From contig CM049306.1 of the NCBI GenBank assembly GCA_026874595.1, positions 37,466,019 through 37,530,018 of the forward strand: a DNA stretch of 64,000 nt, written 5' to 3'. The stretch comes from Sipunculus nudus. Its lineage: Eukaryota; Annelida; Sipuncula; Golfingiida; Sipunculidae. Under the pieces are notes generated by a model. That model did not search any database. It was not told where the DNA came from and saw only the letters and a program-made list of their open reading frames with translations. Position numbers and translations under genes: made by a program. Below are positions 40,101-52,100 of this stretch, in pieces. The first letter of the stretch is position 1. Each line of letters opens with the position of its first letter.

Positions 40101-43100
40101 ATCAATCAACTTGAAACTTACAGGCTTGATTGACAAACCGATTTCTAGGTGCCCTATTGTTTTTGGTCAACATTGCTCCAAGGTCAAGGGTCAAGGTCAC
40201 GACAGGTGTGGTTAACGGTTTTTGCACTATAACTTCGCCATAAATAGGCTTATCCACATCTGCAATAGCTCATTTTTACGTCATCACCTGGCCTTTCTTT
40301 TGACATGTAGCTTACTTAAATTTGCCGTTACCATGGTTACATTTTTTGGGCAAAAATCACGGAAATTGGAAATAACACGACCATTTTTTGTAACTTTGTC
40401 AGTTTTTAAGCTAGGCAGATCTAGTTTTCGGCATTTTGTTCCACATGACCAGCTTGACACGACAGAACTGAAAGTCACGCCAAATCTCGCGCCATATCTC
40501 GTCAAACGAGAAAAAACGAGACTTCGCGGAAATGCTTATAACTCGGCGACTTTTAAAGCTAGACAGGTCTGGTTTTCGGCATTTCGTTCCACCAAACAAG
40601 CTTGACACGACAGAGCTGCAAGACAGGCCAAATCTCGCACCGTATCTCGTCAAACGAGAAAACACCAAATTTCACGGAAATGCTTATAACTCGGCCAGTT
40701 TTACAGCTAGACAGGTCTGGTTTCCGGCATTTCCTTCCACATGACCAGCTTGACACAATAGATGTGCAAGTCAGGCCAAATCTCGCACCCTATCTCGTCA
40801 AACGAGAAAACACGAGATTTCACGGAAATGCTTATAACTCGGCGAGTTTTACAGCTAGACAGGTTTAGTTTTCGGCATTCATTAACATTTGGACGGCTTG
40901 ACATGACAAACCTGCAAGACTGGCCAAATCTCGCACCATATCTCGTCAAACGATAAAAAAGGAGATTTCACAGAAATGCTAATAACTCGGCGACTTTTAC
41001 AGCTAGACAGATGTAGTTTTCGCCATTTCATAACATTTAGAGAGTTTGATATGACAAATCTACAAGACTGGCCAAATCCTACACCATATCTCGTGAAACG
41101 AGAAAACACGAGAGTACACGGAAATGCTTATAACTCGGCGACTTTTACAGCTAGACGGATCTAGTTTTCGCCATTTCGTAACGTTTGGCCGTCTTGACAT
41201 AATAAAACTGCTCGTCTTGCCAAATCTCGTACTATATCTCGTCAAGCGAGAAAAAAACATGATTTCACGTAAATGCTGATAAGACGGCGACTTTTGCAGC
41301 TAGACAGGTCTAGTTTCCGGCATTTTGTAATATTTGACAAACCTGACATGACAAAATTTGAAATCTCGCCAAAGCTCGCACCATTTCCCGTCAAACGAGA
41401 AAACACGAGATTTCATGCAAATGCTTATAACTCAGCGGCTTTTATAGCTAGACAGGTCTGGTTTTCGGCATTTCATATCATTTGGCCAGCTTGACATGAC
41501 AAACCTGAAAACGTCTCACTGCTTCTTGTCAAACGAGATTAACGGGATTTCATGAAAAAATTTTGAACTTGGTCCCTTTTACACTAGAAAGATATGCAGC
41601 TGTTAAAGGTCAGCATGCATTAATAAACATATTATCCGTTTCTGCTGCCCCCACAATGTTGCTCATTCATATGACTGTTTCTACATGCACTCTCTGTCTA
41701 TCTGTCTGTATCATTTCCATTTCCGGCAAGCGCGTGACCTCTGGTCATCTTGTTTGTTTGTTTGTTTGTTTGTCAGTACTCTGCTGGCCACAATTTTTTA
41801 GCAATCGATCTGAAACTTTCAGGGTTGATTGAAAGTCAAAAGTCCTGGTAGCCTATTGTTTTCGGTAGGCATAAGTTAAAGGTCAAGGTCAAGGTCATCG
41901 AAAAACGTCGAAATTTTATTTTCATCATAACTTTGTAACTATTGGTCCTATCTTCACAAACCTTGGTTCATTTTCTTTCTCTGTGTCTTCTACATAACAT
42001 GGTCTTGTCATCTTTGCTCAAATTTTTGTCACTTTGTCAGTATGTCTGTCTGTCTGTCAGTTGACCTAAATTTCACCTTCTTGCTGGTGCTTCTGTCTTA
42101 CATATAGCATTCTACAGGCCATAGTTTTGCAAGAATCCTTTTGAAATTGGTGAATCTTATGTCTTACACTAATATCTCAAAATTGATTTTTCATTTTCGG
42201 GATATGGCCTCTAGGGGTCGCTGCACTTAAACTTCATCAACGTATAATTTTGTTGACAATATCTCCGAAACTATACACCTGAAATACATGAACTATAGCT
42301 TAATTTCTTCCCCTGAGTCTTCTCCATAACTAGGTCAAGTCATCTGGCCTCAGCTTTGTGTCACTTTGACAGTTTGTCTGTCTATCTGTCAGGTGTCATC
42401 AATTTCGCCTTCTTGCTTGTTCTTGTGTATAACATATAGCATTCTACAGGCCACAGTTTTGCAGGAATCCTTTTGAAACTGATACATCTTAAGTCCTACA
42501 CTAATCTCTCGAAAGTGATTTTTTAGTTTCGGAAAATAGCCGCTAGGGGGCACTGCACCGGAAACACTAGAACATATCATTTTTTGCCCATATCTCTGAG
42601 ACTTTAAACCTAAATTTCATAAACTGTAGCTTATTTTTTTCCTCTGTCTTCTTCATAACATAGTTAAGTCTTTTTGTCTCTACTTTGTGCCGCTTTGTCA
42701 GTATGTCGGTCACTTCAAAACACTTCAAAATGTTATTTTTCTCATAACTTTGTCCATTCTGGTCCTATCTTCACAAACTTTGGCTCATTTTTTTTTTTAC
42801 CTTCGTCTTCTACATAACTAAGTCTAGTCAACTGATCTCAACTTTGTGTCACTTTGTCAATATGTCTGTCTGTTTGCAAGTTGTCCTAAATGTTGCCTTC
42901 TTGCTGGTTCTTGCCTTTGTTATAATAGCATTCTATAGGCCACAGTTTACCAGGAATCACTTTGCAACTTTCACCTATCGTATATTGGAACGAATTCTTG
43001 AAGCTGTATATCTATTTTTAATTAGGTCAAAGTCATGAAAACAACGTCAGATTATTATTTCCATCGTAACTGTGTCAATATTGGTCCAAACTTTACAAAC

Positions 43101-46100
43101 AATGGCTCATTGTTTCCTCTTTGTCTTCTTTATTACATGCTCTCATTATCTGTCTTCCAATCTGGGTCAGAGTGTTTCCGGCAAGCGCGTGACCTATGGT
43201 CGTCTTGTTTTAGTTATTCTTGAGACATCATTTATCTGATTTTTAGCGAACCTGTGAGCTTATGTGATGGCGCAGCGTCGTCCGTCCATCGTCAGCCATC
43301 AGCCGTCCGCCGTCCAGGGCTGGCTTTCCGTCGTCCATGGCTATAAGTCAGAAACCGTCGGAGCTGGCACCTCCAAATTACATGTAAGAATTAGTCACAT
43401 GTGAAACTTGGTGCCCTGGAGCTTATTATTGGGTATCATCATTAATTTAGATTTTATAGAGAAAAAGCTTTTAAACCTTTAAAAATCTTCTTCTCTGAAA
43501 CTGTCCAGCCAAATTGTCCAATATTTTACAGAAATGATCCCTGGAACAATCTCTCTCAAGTTTGTTCGAATGGTTCCAGTTCGGAGATTTTTGGCCGAGT
43601 TACAGGAGGTTGAACTTAGTCATCTGTCCAAAAAAGCACACTAAAATTAAAATCTCAGAAACGGCTAGAGCTATAATCACCAAATTTTATACCAATGTTT
43701 GTCACATATGTCATATCTAATTTTGAGGTATTGGTGACGCCACCTACATTGATGTGTTTTTTAAAAGCGAAAATGTAATTTTAAACTCTTCTAGCTTATA
43801 AACTGATTTATGATGAAACTGTTTAGCTGATTGGTTTAAACTTTACAAGAATTATTCTATGGTAGGGTTCTGCCAGTTTTATAAGAATAGATTGGGTAAA
43901 TACAGTTTTAAAAAAACATTGTAGCCAATTGAAAAAGGCTTTCGGTATTTGAAAACAGATTTGAGAACATGCTGAGTTTCAGCAGCCAAGTCAAGAGGTC
44001 ACTCAGTACAAACAGGTGGGGTCTAAACATCACCATGGCAACTGACCTGGCTCGGGGGGGGGGTGTCTAGACAATGTGTCTAGACGTCTAGACACAGCGT
44101 ATAGACGTCTAGACACAATGTTTAGATGCAGAATTCCCAGATTATTGGAACTATATCTTTCAACTGTTTGAAAAAACTTGGTTTGCATTTTAAGGGAATT
44201 GGGTTTATCATCAGGTCACATGTGAACTGCTGCGCCCTCATTTTTGGTTGACGTCTGACCTTTCCTCGCTGCCCAGCATCCATTTGTGCGTCTGTTTCCA
44301 CACATAAACCCGCATATCTCGGGAACCGTTTGACCGATCAAGCTAAAAAATTTGCACAAATGTAGCTATTTGATAGCTTTATAACATACACTAAAAATGG
44401 TGGTGCCACCTGCAACCATTTTTGCACAGCGTCCATCTGTTCATCTGCCTTTGGATAATATCACTCATGTCTCAGCAGTCGTTTGACTTATCCACCTGAA
44501 AATTTGCAAGTTTATACATCCTGGACAGCTTTCTCGATTTTATGACAGGTGGTGCCACGTACATTCACATTTACTCTGCAGACATCCAAGCTCATATCTC
44601 AGGAACCGTTTGACCGATTTGGCCAACATTTTGCATGTGTATAGATCTCACATAGCTCTTCATCATAGGCAAAACTGGAGGCGCCACCTGCAACCATTAA
44701 TGCACAGCACCCATCTGTTCATCTGCCTTGGGATAAAATCACTCATATCTCAGCAGTGGTTTGACTTATCCACATGAAATTTTGCAGGTTTATACATCCT
44801 GGACAGCCTTCTGGATTTTATGACAGGTGGCGCCACCTACATTCACGTTTACTCTGCAGACATCCAAGCTCATATCTCGGGAACCGTTTGACTGATTGGG
44901 CCAAAATTTCGCTTGTGTATAGATCTCACATAGCTCTTCATCATAAGCAAAACTGGTGGCGCCACCTGCAACCACTTATGAACACCATCCATCTGTTCAT
45001 CTGCCTTTGGATAAAATCACTCATATCTCAGCAGTGGTTTGACTTATCCACCTGAAATTTTGCAGGTTTATACATCTTGGACAATTTTCTCGATTTTATG
45101 ACATGTGGCACCACCTACATTCATGTTTACACTGCAGACATCCATGCTAATATGCAACACACCTCACTGTATTCCCCTTTCCACTTAATCCATGCCTCAC
45201 TTCACCCATCCCACTCTGATTTCTGCGGATACACATAGTCGCTTGTCGACTACCGATATTCTAGTTTTAAAATGTCCTAGTCTGAAACTTGCAGGTCCGA
45301 AATGTCCATTTTGTTGAAATCATAATGACTAAGGTAGATATGCAGGACTTAAAAGGATCAGTATTAAATTTTAAAAATAAACCTCCATTCATACTCCCAA
45401 ACTTTGCACAGGTTCGCATTAGGCCTGTAGGCCTTGTTCATCAGTGGGGCCAGTGTGGTCTGGGGTTCACAGCAAGATTTTGACACCCTTAGTCCAATAT
45501 AATCTGCTGTGTATGTAAATATGACACATTAAACTTAATAAAAGAAATAAAAATGTCCCACATTTCAAATATCCTTTCAAACTTTTGATGAATTTGACCT
45601 ATACATTGTTTATTATATCATATTTTAATCTTGACTGTCATTTTAATGCCAGTGCATGAGAAATTATGATATTCTTAACTATTTTCATGGTAAAAAATAA
45701 AGTAAAAATAAAAAGCCGCTCACTGCATCTTTTTCTGAAAAAAGTGCCTGAGAAACATATAATTATTTTTTGTGGGTCTATTATATTATTAAATACAATG
45801 AGAAAGCCCATAAAGCCATGCTGGCCAAGTACCCAATTAATGTTTTGTATGGTCACAGGAGACTGGAAACAGTGAAGACAGTTTGGACTTCCAGGAGCAG
45901 ACCTACCATATCGGGGACTTTGTCTACATAGAACCAAGGTCAGTATAATAATGAGCTTGCTAGCTCTGCAGTCAGAATGTGGTGCTGATGAAAGTGAACT
46001 TGTCAACAATAAATTGTAGCTAAAGGAACCCCTCACTGCTTGTTATTCCTTGAATACACCTTTGAATCAAAGCAGTTAGAAATTTTTTCTTTTTTTCTTG

Positions 46101-49100
46101 TCTGTTTAATTTAGTATCTCTTTCTTAAAATTGCCACATTTCTGGTCAGTTCACAGTCAACTTTTTTTTTTAAGTTCAAACTAATGAAACCTGATTTTCT
46201 AGATTTAATTAGGTATGATATGAAAGGCAAGTGAAGTTGGACCATAATAGTTTGGGTGTTTTAAATATATATTATTTTATTTTTTTTTTTTGTAATATAC
46301 TGTGGAAGTGGTTAATTTTGCGTGTTTGAATTTTCGGGCATTTTTCATTGTATAGCAGTTTGAATTATTGCACAAATCTGTATGTAAGGTAATAAATTCT
46401 TATATTAATAAAAAACAGATTTGTAACGTAACCTACATCCCACCTTACAACCTTCGGGTGACTGATTACATGCCACGGGCTACTTGTCGAATACCATGAC
46501 CAGAAGGTGTGAACAATACGTAATTAATCATTACCAATAACATTTGTTGATGCAATGGTACTGCAACCAGCTACATTGTTTGACATTTGAGTAAGTTGTA
46601 GAATTTCTCTACAACAACAACTGTGATTATACTAACCAGAATCACCCAACTATGTCTGAACAACAAACAGAACTGACAACAGTCACAGGTCACTCCCAGC
46701 TCAATCTTACTTCAAAGCTAACGGAAGGGCTATGGGTGTCTTAAAGGCTAGTTATTGTTTCACAGTTGTTACAACAAACACCATAAATGAGAGGGGTCTT
46801 TCTCAAGAAATCACTTGCTATGAACTCTTATGACAGCATGACTACTCTAACGTTCTAGTTGAAGAAGCCTCAACTCAAGTGACCATGCATGGAGGGATTA
46901 CAAGGCCCACATGACTGTGTGTCAGGCAAGAACGCTGTAATCTTCTGAACGATCGCATAGAATTTACGTGTGTTCTTATTTCAGCGCAAATCTAGCTCCC
47001 TCTAAAAGCGCAAAAATTAAAACCCCGCTTACAAAACCACTTCCACAGTAGCAGTAGGATGAATACTAAAATGTTGTTGTGTGAGTGAAGATTCTGCAAA
47101 GGGATAGGGGTAAGCAAGGATCAATGGTCATTTTAGAAACTTTAATATACAACTGTCCTTAATATTATCTTTCCTCCAGATTGTTTATTTTCCTCTTTTC
47201 TGTAGATTTGCTTTCAGTGTGATCATATTACTGTCTCAGAAATGTTTTCACTAATTTAAACCTCACTTTGATTGTTTAGTCTTATTTTCTGTATATTCAT
47301 TATAACGCAGGAGTCAAATGATAAAAATTGTAAAGGCATTCCTGAATTAAATTCCACTTATGTATATAGCCCTGCAGATATTTTATGTACACTCCTGTCC
47401 ACTAGTAATGGGTCTCAGGTTACATTTGAAGATAGTGACATAATTTCAAAATTGAATATGCTCTTTCCTAAACCGTTCCTCACTTGTTTATGTCCACCAA
47501 CAACAGGCCGTTACCAGGACGACGCACTGGCAGGTAAAGGGTCAATCAAGTGCAATGTCTGTGACTTAGTTTGGCTGCTCCGTGGTGCTTGGCGCATGGT
47601 CATTCCCTGTCAAGCAGCCATCGTCTGTTCTTGTCGCTTCATTAAATGTTTCAGATGAACCCTGCTCAACTTGTCTGTCCTTTAGTGTTAAGTAATGACT
47701 AGTGCTGTACCGTCCTCCGAAATGCCCAAAACTCTGTTGTTTTAGGCACCTTTGACATTACACCACAAAACATCTGCTTAACACCAGATTTGAAGCAAAA
47801 AACTGGCATCAGTTGATAACTTGTCACCTGTTGAATATACCTAGAAGCAAAATGTGTTATCATTGATAATACTAGATAAACCTAGATGTATGCAATCACC
47901 AAGCAATCAGTGGAAGCCTCCCCAGAACACTTGGAAATGAGCAATAAATGGGGATCAACTGTGGAGTGTACGACCTATTTAAGGTCAAGGTCCAAAATAA
48001 AGATCAGGTGCAATTCTGTGACCTAGTACTTAAACTGTGCCTAAATTTCAGATTTTGAAAGTAAGCCCCAGTGAAGAGTTAGAACAAGCAGAAAATGCCA
48101 GAAGAAAGAAAAAAGGAAATTTTTATGTTGGAAGGCTTGATTTATCAGTGTTTGTTTTGCAGTTGTTCTCCTGCAACACAACAGCCTTTTATGATGGCTG
48201 TCCATCAGTCTGTATCAAACTCAGCACTCGAAAGGGTGTTTTAGTATATGAAACGCTGGCATTTAATTTAGTTTAACATAATTTTGTCATAATTCTGCAT
48301 GATTTGTTCAGCAGGTAATAATTTATTAACTGATTCCAGTTTTTGGCCTTAATGTTTTGTCAAGTTGGTGTTATGTGTTGTTTCATCATTGGTATCCAAA
48401 ACACCAGAGTTTTAGTGGTTTCATAGAACCAGTATTGTACACTGGATACACTGGTTTACTCAGTATAGTATTGTTTCAATTCACAAACCTGATACACATT
48501 TAGGCTAATCTATAACAGACTATTGTCTGTTCATTATTTGTAATTGTAGATATTATAAACTATCATGTATAACATAGATTCAGTTCAAAGAAGTAAGAAG
48601 AATACATGTTTGTTTGTTCAGATTCACCAATACGCATATAGACAAACTAAAATAGTCTGGAAATTATATAACATTTTAGATAATTTATAATTATAGTGTT
48701 TCAGAGTAGCAAAGTTAATAGGCAGTACAAAGCTTTATTTGCACCCAAATAGTGAAAATAGAAAAATCAATTTTTGCACTTAATGAAATGTAATGCACTT
48801 ATATTTACTTTATACAAAATAGGACACCTAGGTTCAAAAGTAAAATAAAGTGTAAAATCCCATAATACATGAATAAGGAAAATAATCCTAATAAAATAGG
48901 ACCAGGCTCTCTGGTGAAGCTGTTCATCTTAAAGCTATTATGTCTCATGTCAGTCTGGCCATATATGCATTTTGAGATCTTAACAGCAACCATTGCCCTT
49001 CTCTAACTCCACCATAAAATACTGAAGTCCAGATTTCATACTAACACTCAATTTTGTTATCATAAGACTCTCTTTATCATATTCTAGTCTACATGAAACA

Positions 49101-52100
49101 AGTGTAGCTTTGAGTATTAAACTGAAATATTCAGATGAAATTATCATTGCTTCTATTATTCCAACTGCAGCTACTTGATCTTACATGTGCATCAGGACCT
49201 CTTTCAACAATCAGTGCACAATTATAGCATTAACCTAATTTTAATATTACATTAACTGTAAGTATCTTAAGTTTTTCCAGGGAATGTTATCTTTACACTA
49301 CTTTCTAAATACAGCATGGCATGATGCTTTTTATCACAAAACCCATGGGATATAAGCGGACCTATTTCATGGTCTCTTAAATCTGTCTGATGCACACGTC
49401 TTATCCACCAACTCTAACATATCTATTGTGTAGGTGCTTTCAATTAATATACTGTTTACAGATCCAGTAATATATACACAAAAGTAATTTTACACAAATG
49501 ACCTCTTTCTTCAGGAACAGGCTCAATGTTAGGGTTAATGTGTCTGTGATCTTAATTTCATTAACATCTGGGTTTCTATGAAAATTTATTGCTATATTTG
49601 TGACATGATTTAATTGGACTAATCTGCTGCTCCATTTGCTCTAAGACTCCTAGCCAAAGTCTTTAACACAAGAGTGAACTCTCTCAACCCAGGATTAAAT
49701 GGGTACTGGTCATGGGCAGCAGGCAGATGTAAACCTAATAGTCTTCTGGTGCGTTTTGCAGCTGCTTGGGTTGTATGCTCCCCAGGGAGCTGAGAAAAAC
49801 TTCAAGAAGGAGCAGGCACCCAAAAAACAGGAAGACAAAGTGTAAAGTTAGTTGAGAGTGATATAGACATTGATATCAGACTATAAACCCCCTAGCTTTA
49901 CCAATTGTTTAAAATCTACAGGGTTCATTCATATCCATAGCTATGATAAGAATGGTGGCAAGACTGCATTTGGAATAGTCTTGAAGATTGCCAGTGCGTC
50001 ATCATTATTTAGAACAGCTTGTGTTATATAAGTGCATGATCAGTAAGATCTATTACAAGTTCCTACATGTTAATGAATATTCATAAGGCATGCCAGACAT
50101 CCATTGTATTTGGAGATATAGAAACAAATCTTTGATGTTAACTTGGCTTGCTTGGATATCAACTAAATTACCCATCTAAAGTTTATTGTCCCAGTTAATG
50201 ATGAATATAATATTTTTAAAACTGTACCTCCATTAAACATTTTGTCAAAGATACTAAGTTTCTAGAGAAGGTAACCTAATGGTAATACATGGGAGATGCA
50301 GGTCTGGCCAGGTTTAATAGTCTGTAATACTCCACTCTCATTGGTCAGAACACCTTGGCTGTGCGCTGACTGCCTGGTGGTGATCCTCAGCTAACTCTGC
50401 TTTTGAAAGCAGTGGTTTAGCAGAAATAGTTGTAAAATAAATGCTCAAGCAGTGTAGGAATATCTGACAACAGGGTCCAAGGGAAAAAGAGCGTTGTGAA
50501 AAAGTGATGGATTAGATATAGAGTTTGCTGATATTTGTTATTTGCAAGGTATGAGTTAAGTACCTGCACATGGAGACTTAATGTTACTGTAAGTTTAGTA
50601 TTTGTTTTATGTCTGGTCCTGCTGTTTGGTACTGTTATGTCCATCTGCTTGCACATGTGTTATCTTTCTATATGGGCAGTAGAGTCCTGACACAATGGTC
50701 TTGCTACATTTATTTATTAACTCCTTTCACTTATCCATTGCCTTTAATAGCAGAGCTTGCTGTATATCACCACCAGGGAGTTGGCACAGGGCCAGGAATG
50801 TTCCAACCAATGGGAATTGAGAATTGTTGATTTCAAATTTGATTAAATCCATGATAATAGCTCTCATTGCCCTGTGCCAACACCCTGGTGGCAATATGCA
50901 GCAAAAACTGCCATTGAAAGCAGTGGTTATGTGGGAGGATTTGGAGAATGAATGTGGCATTACCACTGAGGAGTGTAAATGGACAGTTCCTTTCTATTAT
51001 TGGTTAAGTTGTGAACAGAGATCCCTTTTTGATGCAAGTATGTCAAATAAAAACACATTTATTGTTTTAACTGTTTCAGTTATTCACACTGATTTTCACT
51101 ACTTCAGCACTACCTGTCTTCTACTTTGAGCTGCTTTCATCTGTGCAATATATAATGACATGTCATGATATTAGCATTTTGTTAAAATGTTTTAATCTAT
51201 GTGCATTTTATGATTAATACTGATGGAGATGTTCATTCCCTAACCAAACCAGTTCACATTTATGTAACTCAGTTCTTGATTATGAATGAAGTATCTTTAA
51301 TATATACACACACACACAATGGAACCTGTCAGAAAGACTGTCTATCAAGACCTCCCTTGCGTTATCCAAACACATTCACATTGAGTATAATAAATCAGTC
51401 TAATAAGACTTCTTGCTCCTCCCACAGGTGGCCTATTTCACAGGTTTCACTATATATATAATTAAATTTGCATCCGATTTGGGGACACAAACACTGCGCG
51501 GAAGATAGTGATATGGAATCTTAATAAAACCTGGTTTATTCCTGGAAATGTTTTAATTGAATATTTTGAAAAAGGCCCTGGACATTGTGTTATTGCTGTA
51601 CTTGACTATAAACATAATGAACAACAACCATCCCCCCCCCCCCCCCATGATGTACGTTGGTTTACGGACACCTATCATGGAAGCATGTGGTGTGACGTCA
51701 TTTTCGCCTGTGATGTAACAGATCACAATCGACAGATGGCAGTATAGTCTCAAGCAACAAGTTGCGTTTGGATTGACACCAAAATTGAACACTTTCACAA
51801 TACAAACCAATATTAATAATGTTTCAATAACATCCATTATACCACCTCCAGATATCGCGCAGACACACACCTTCACACACACACACACAGAATCAAGTGA
51901 AATCAATAGCCCTGGCTTTGCACCGGGTTAAAAATAGCATCTGTTTAAAGAGATGTCTGTCTACTCAGCTGACCATTCATACCCCTGTGATTATATAGGT
52001 GTCACACAAAACCTAGTTGTATTGGACTTGCTTAAGTTATATATACTGTATAGTGTCTGAGTGCTAAGGTTCTGAAATACTGTTAGTTATGTTATAGTCC

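Larger units (their letters stand above)
39860..41780 (+). repeat. ~1.7-kb spaced direct repeat
   Basis: GAACTTGGTCCCTTTTACAC, AGAAAGATATGCAGCTGTTA, CATATTATCCGTTTCTGCTG and CCCCCACAATGTTGCTCATT through to the CCGGCAAGCGCGTGACCTCT head occur at about 39862-40060 and again at about 41566-41770. This shows duplication of whole satellite-plus-head blocks. Confidence 0.88.
32193..45858. other. intron 22, 13.7-kb repeat-filled intron
   Basis: The largest intron separates the six bromodomains from the BAH/HMG half. Nearly all of it is repeats: a dispersed repeat (32430-32622), hairpin-headed units and a 1,282-bp tandem duplication (32647-35370), ~333-bp monomers, an AGCTCAACTGA-type element (36083-37322), 148-bp arrays (38400-41500), more ~333-bp monomers (41920-43100), and a 280-bp array (44400-45150). 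No coding exon and no intact transposase or reverse transcriptase was seen. Confidence 0.8.

Noticed and set aside
38303-41494. Many 60-100 codon frames on both strands with SSNEKTRDF or RVISISVKS themes
   Set aside because: They track the 148-bp satellite period and occur on both strands; no domain, no start or splice context.
45638-46036. 132-codon minus-strand frame across exon 23
   Set aside because: Shadow of the real + strand exon and its flanks.
48037-48276. Frame with charged residues in intron 23 (SEELEQAENARRKKK)
   Set aside because: Looks partly coding-like but no splice pair fits the PBRM1 phase, and the downstream half is non-homologous.
51692-51699. TGACGTCA CRE palindrome
   Set aside because: A single 8-mer deep in an intron; expected by chance in 64 kb and without supporting context.
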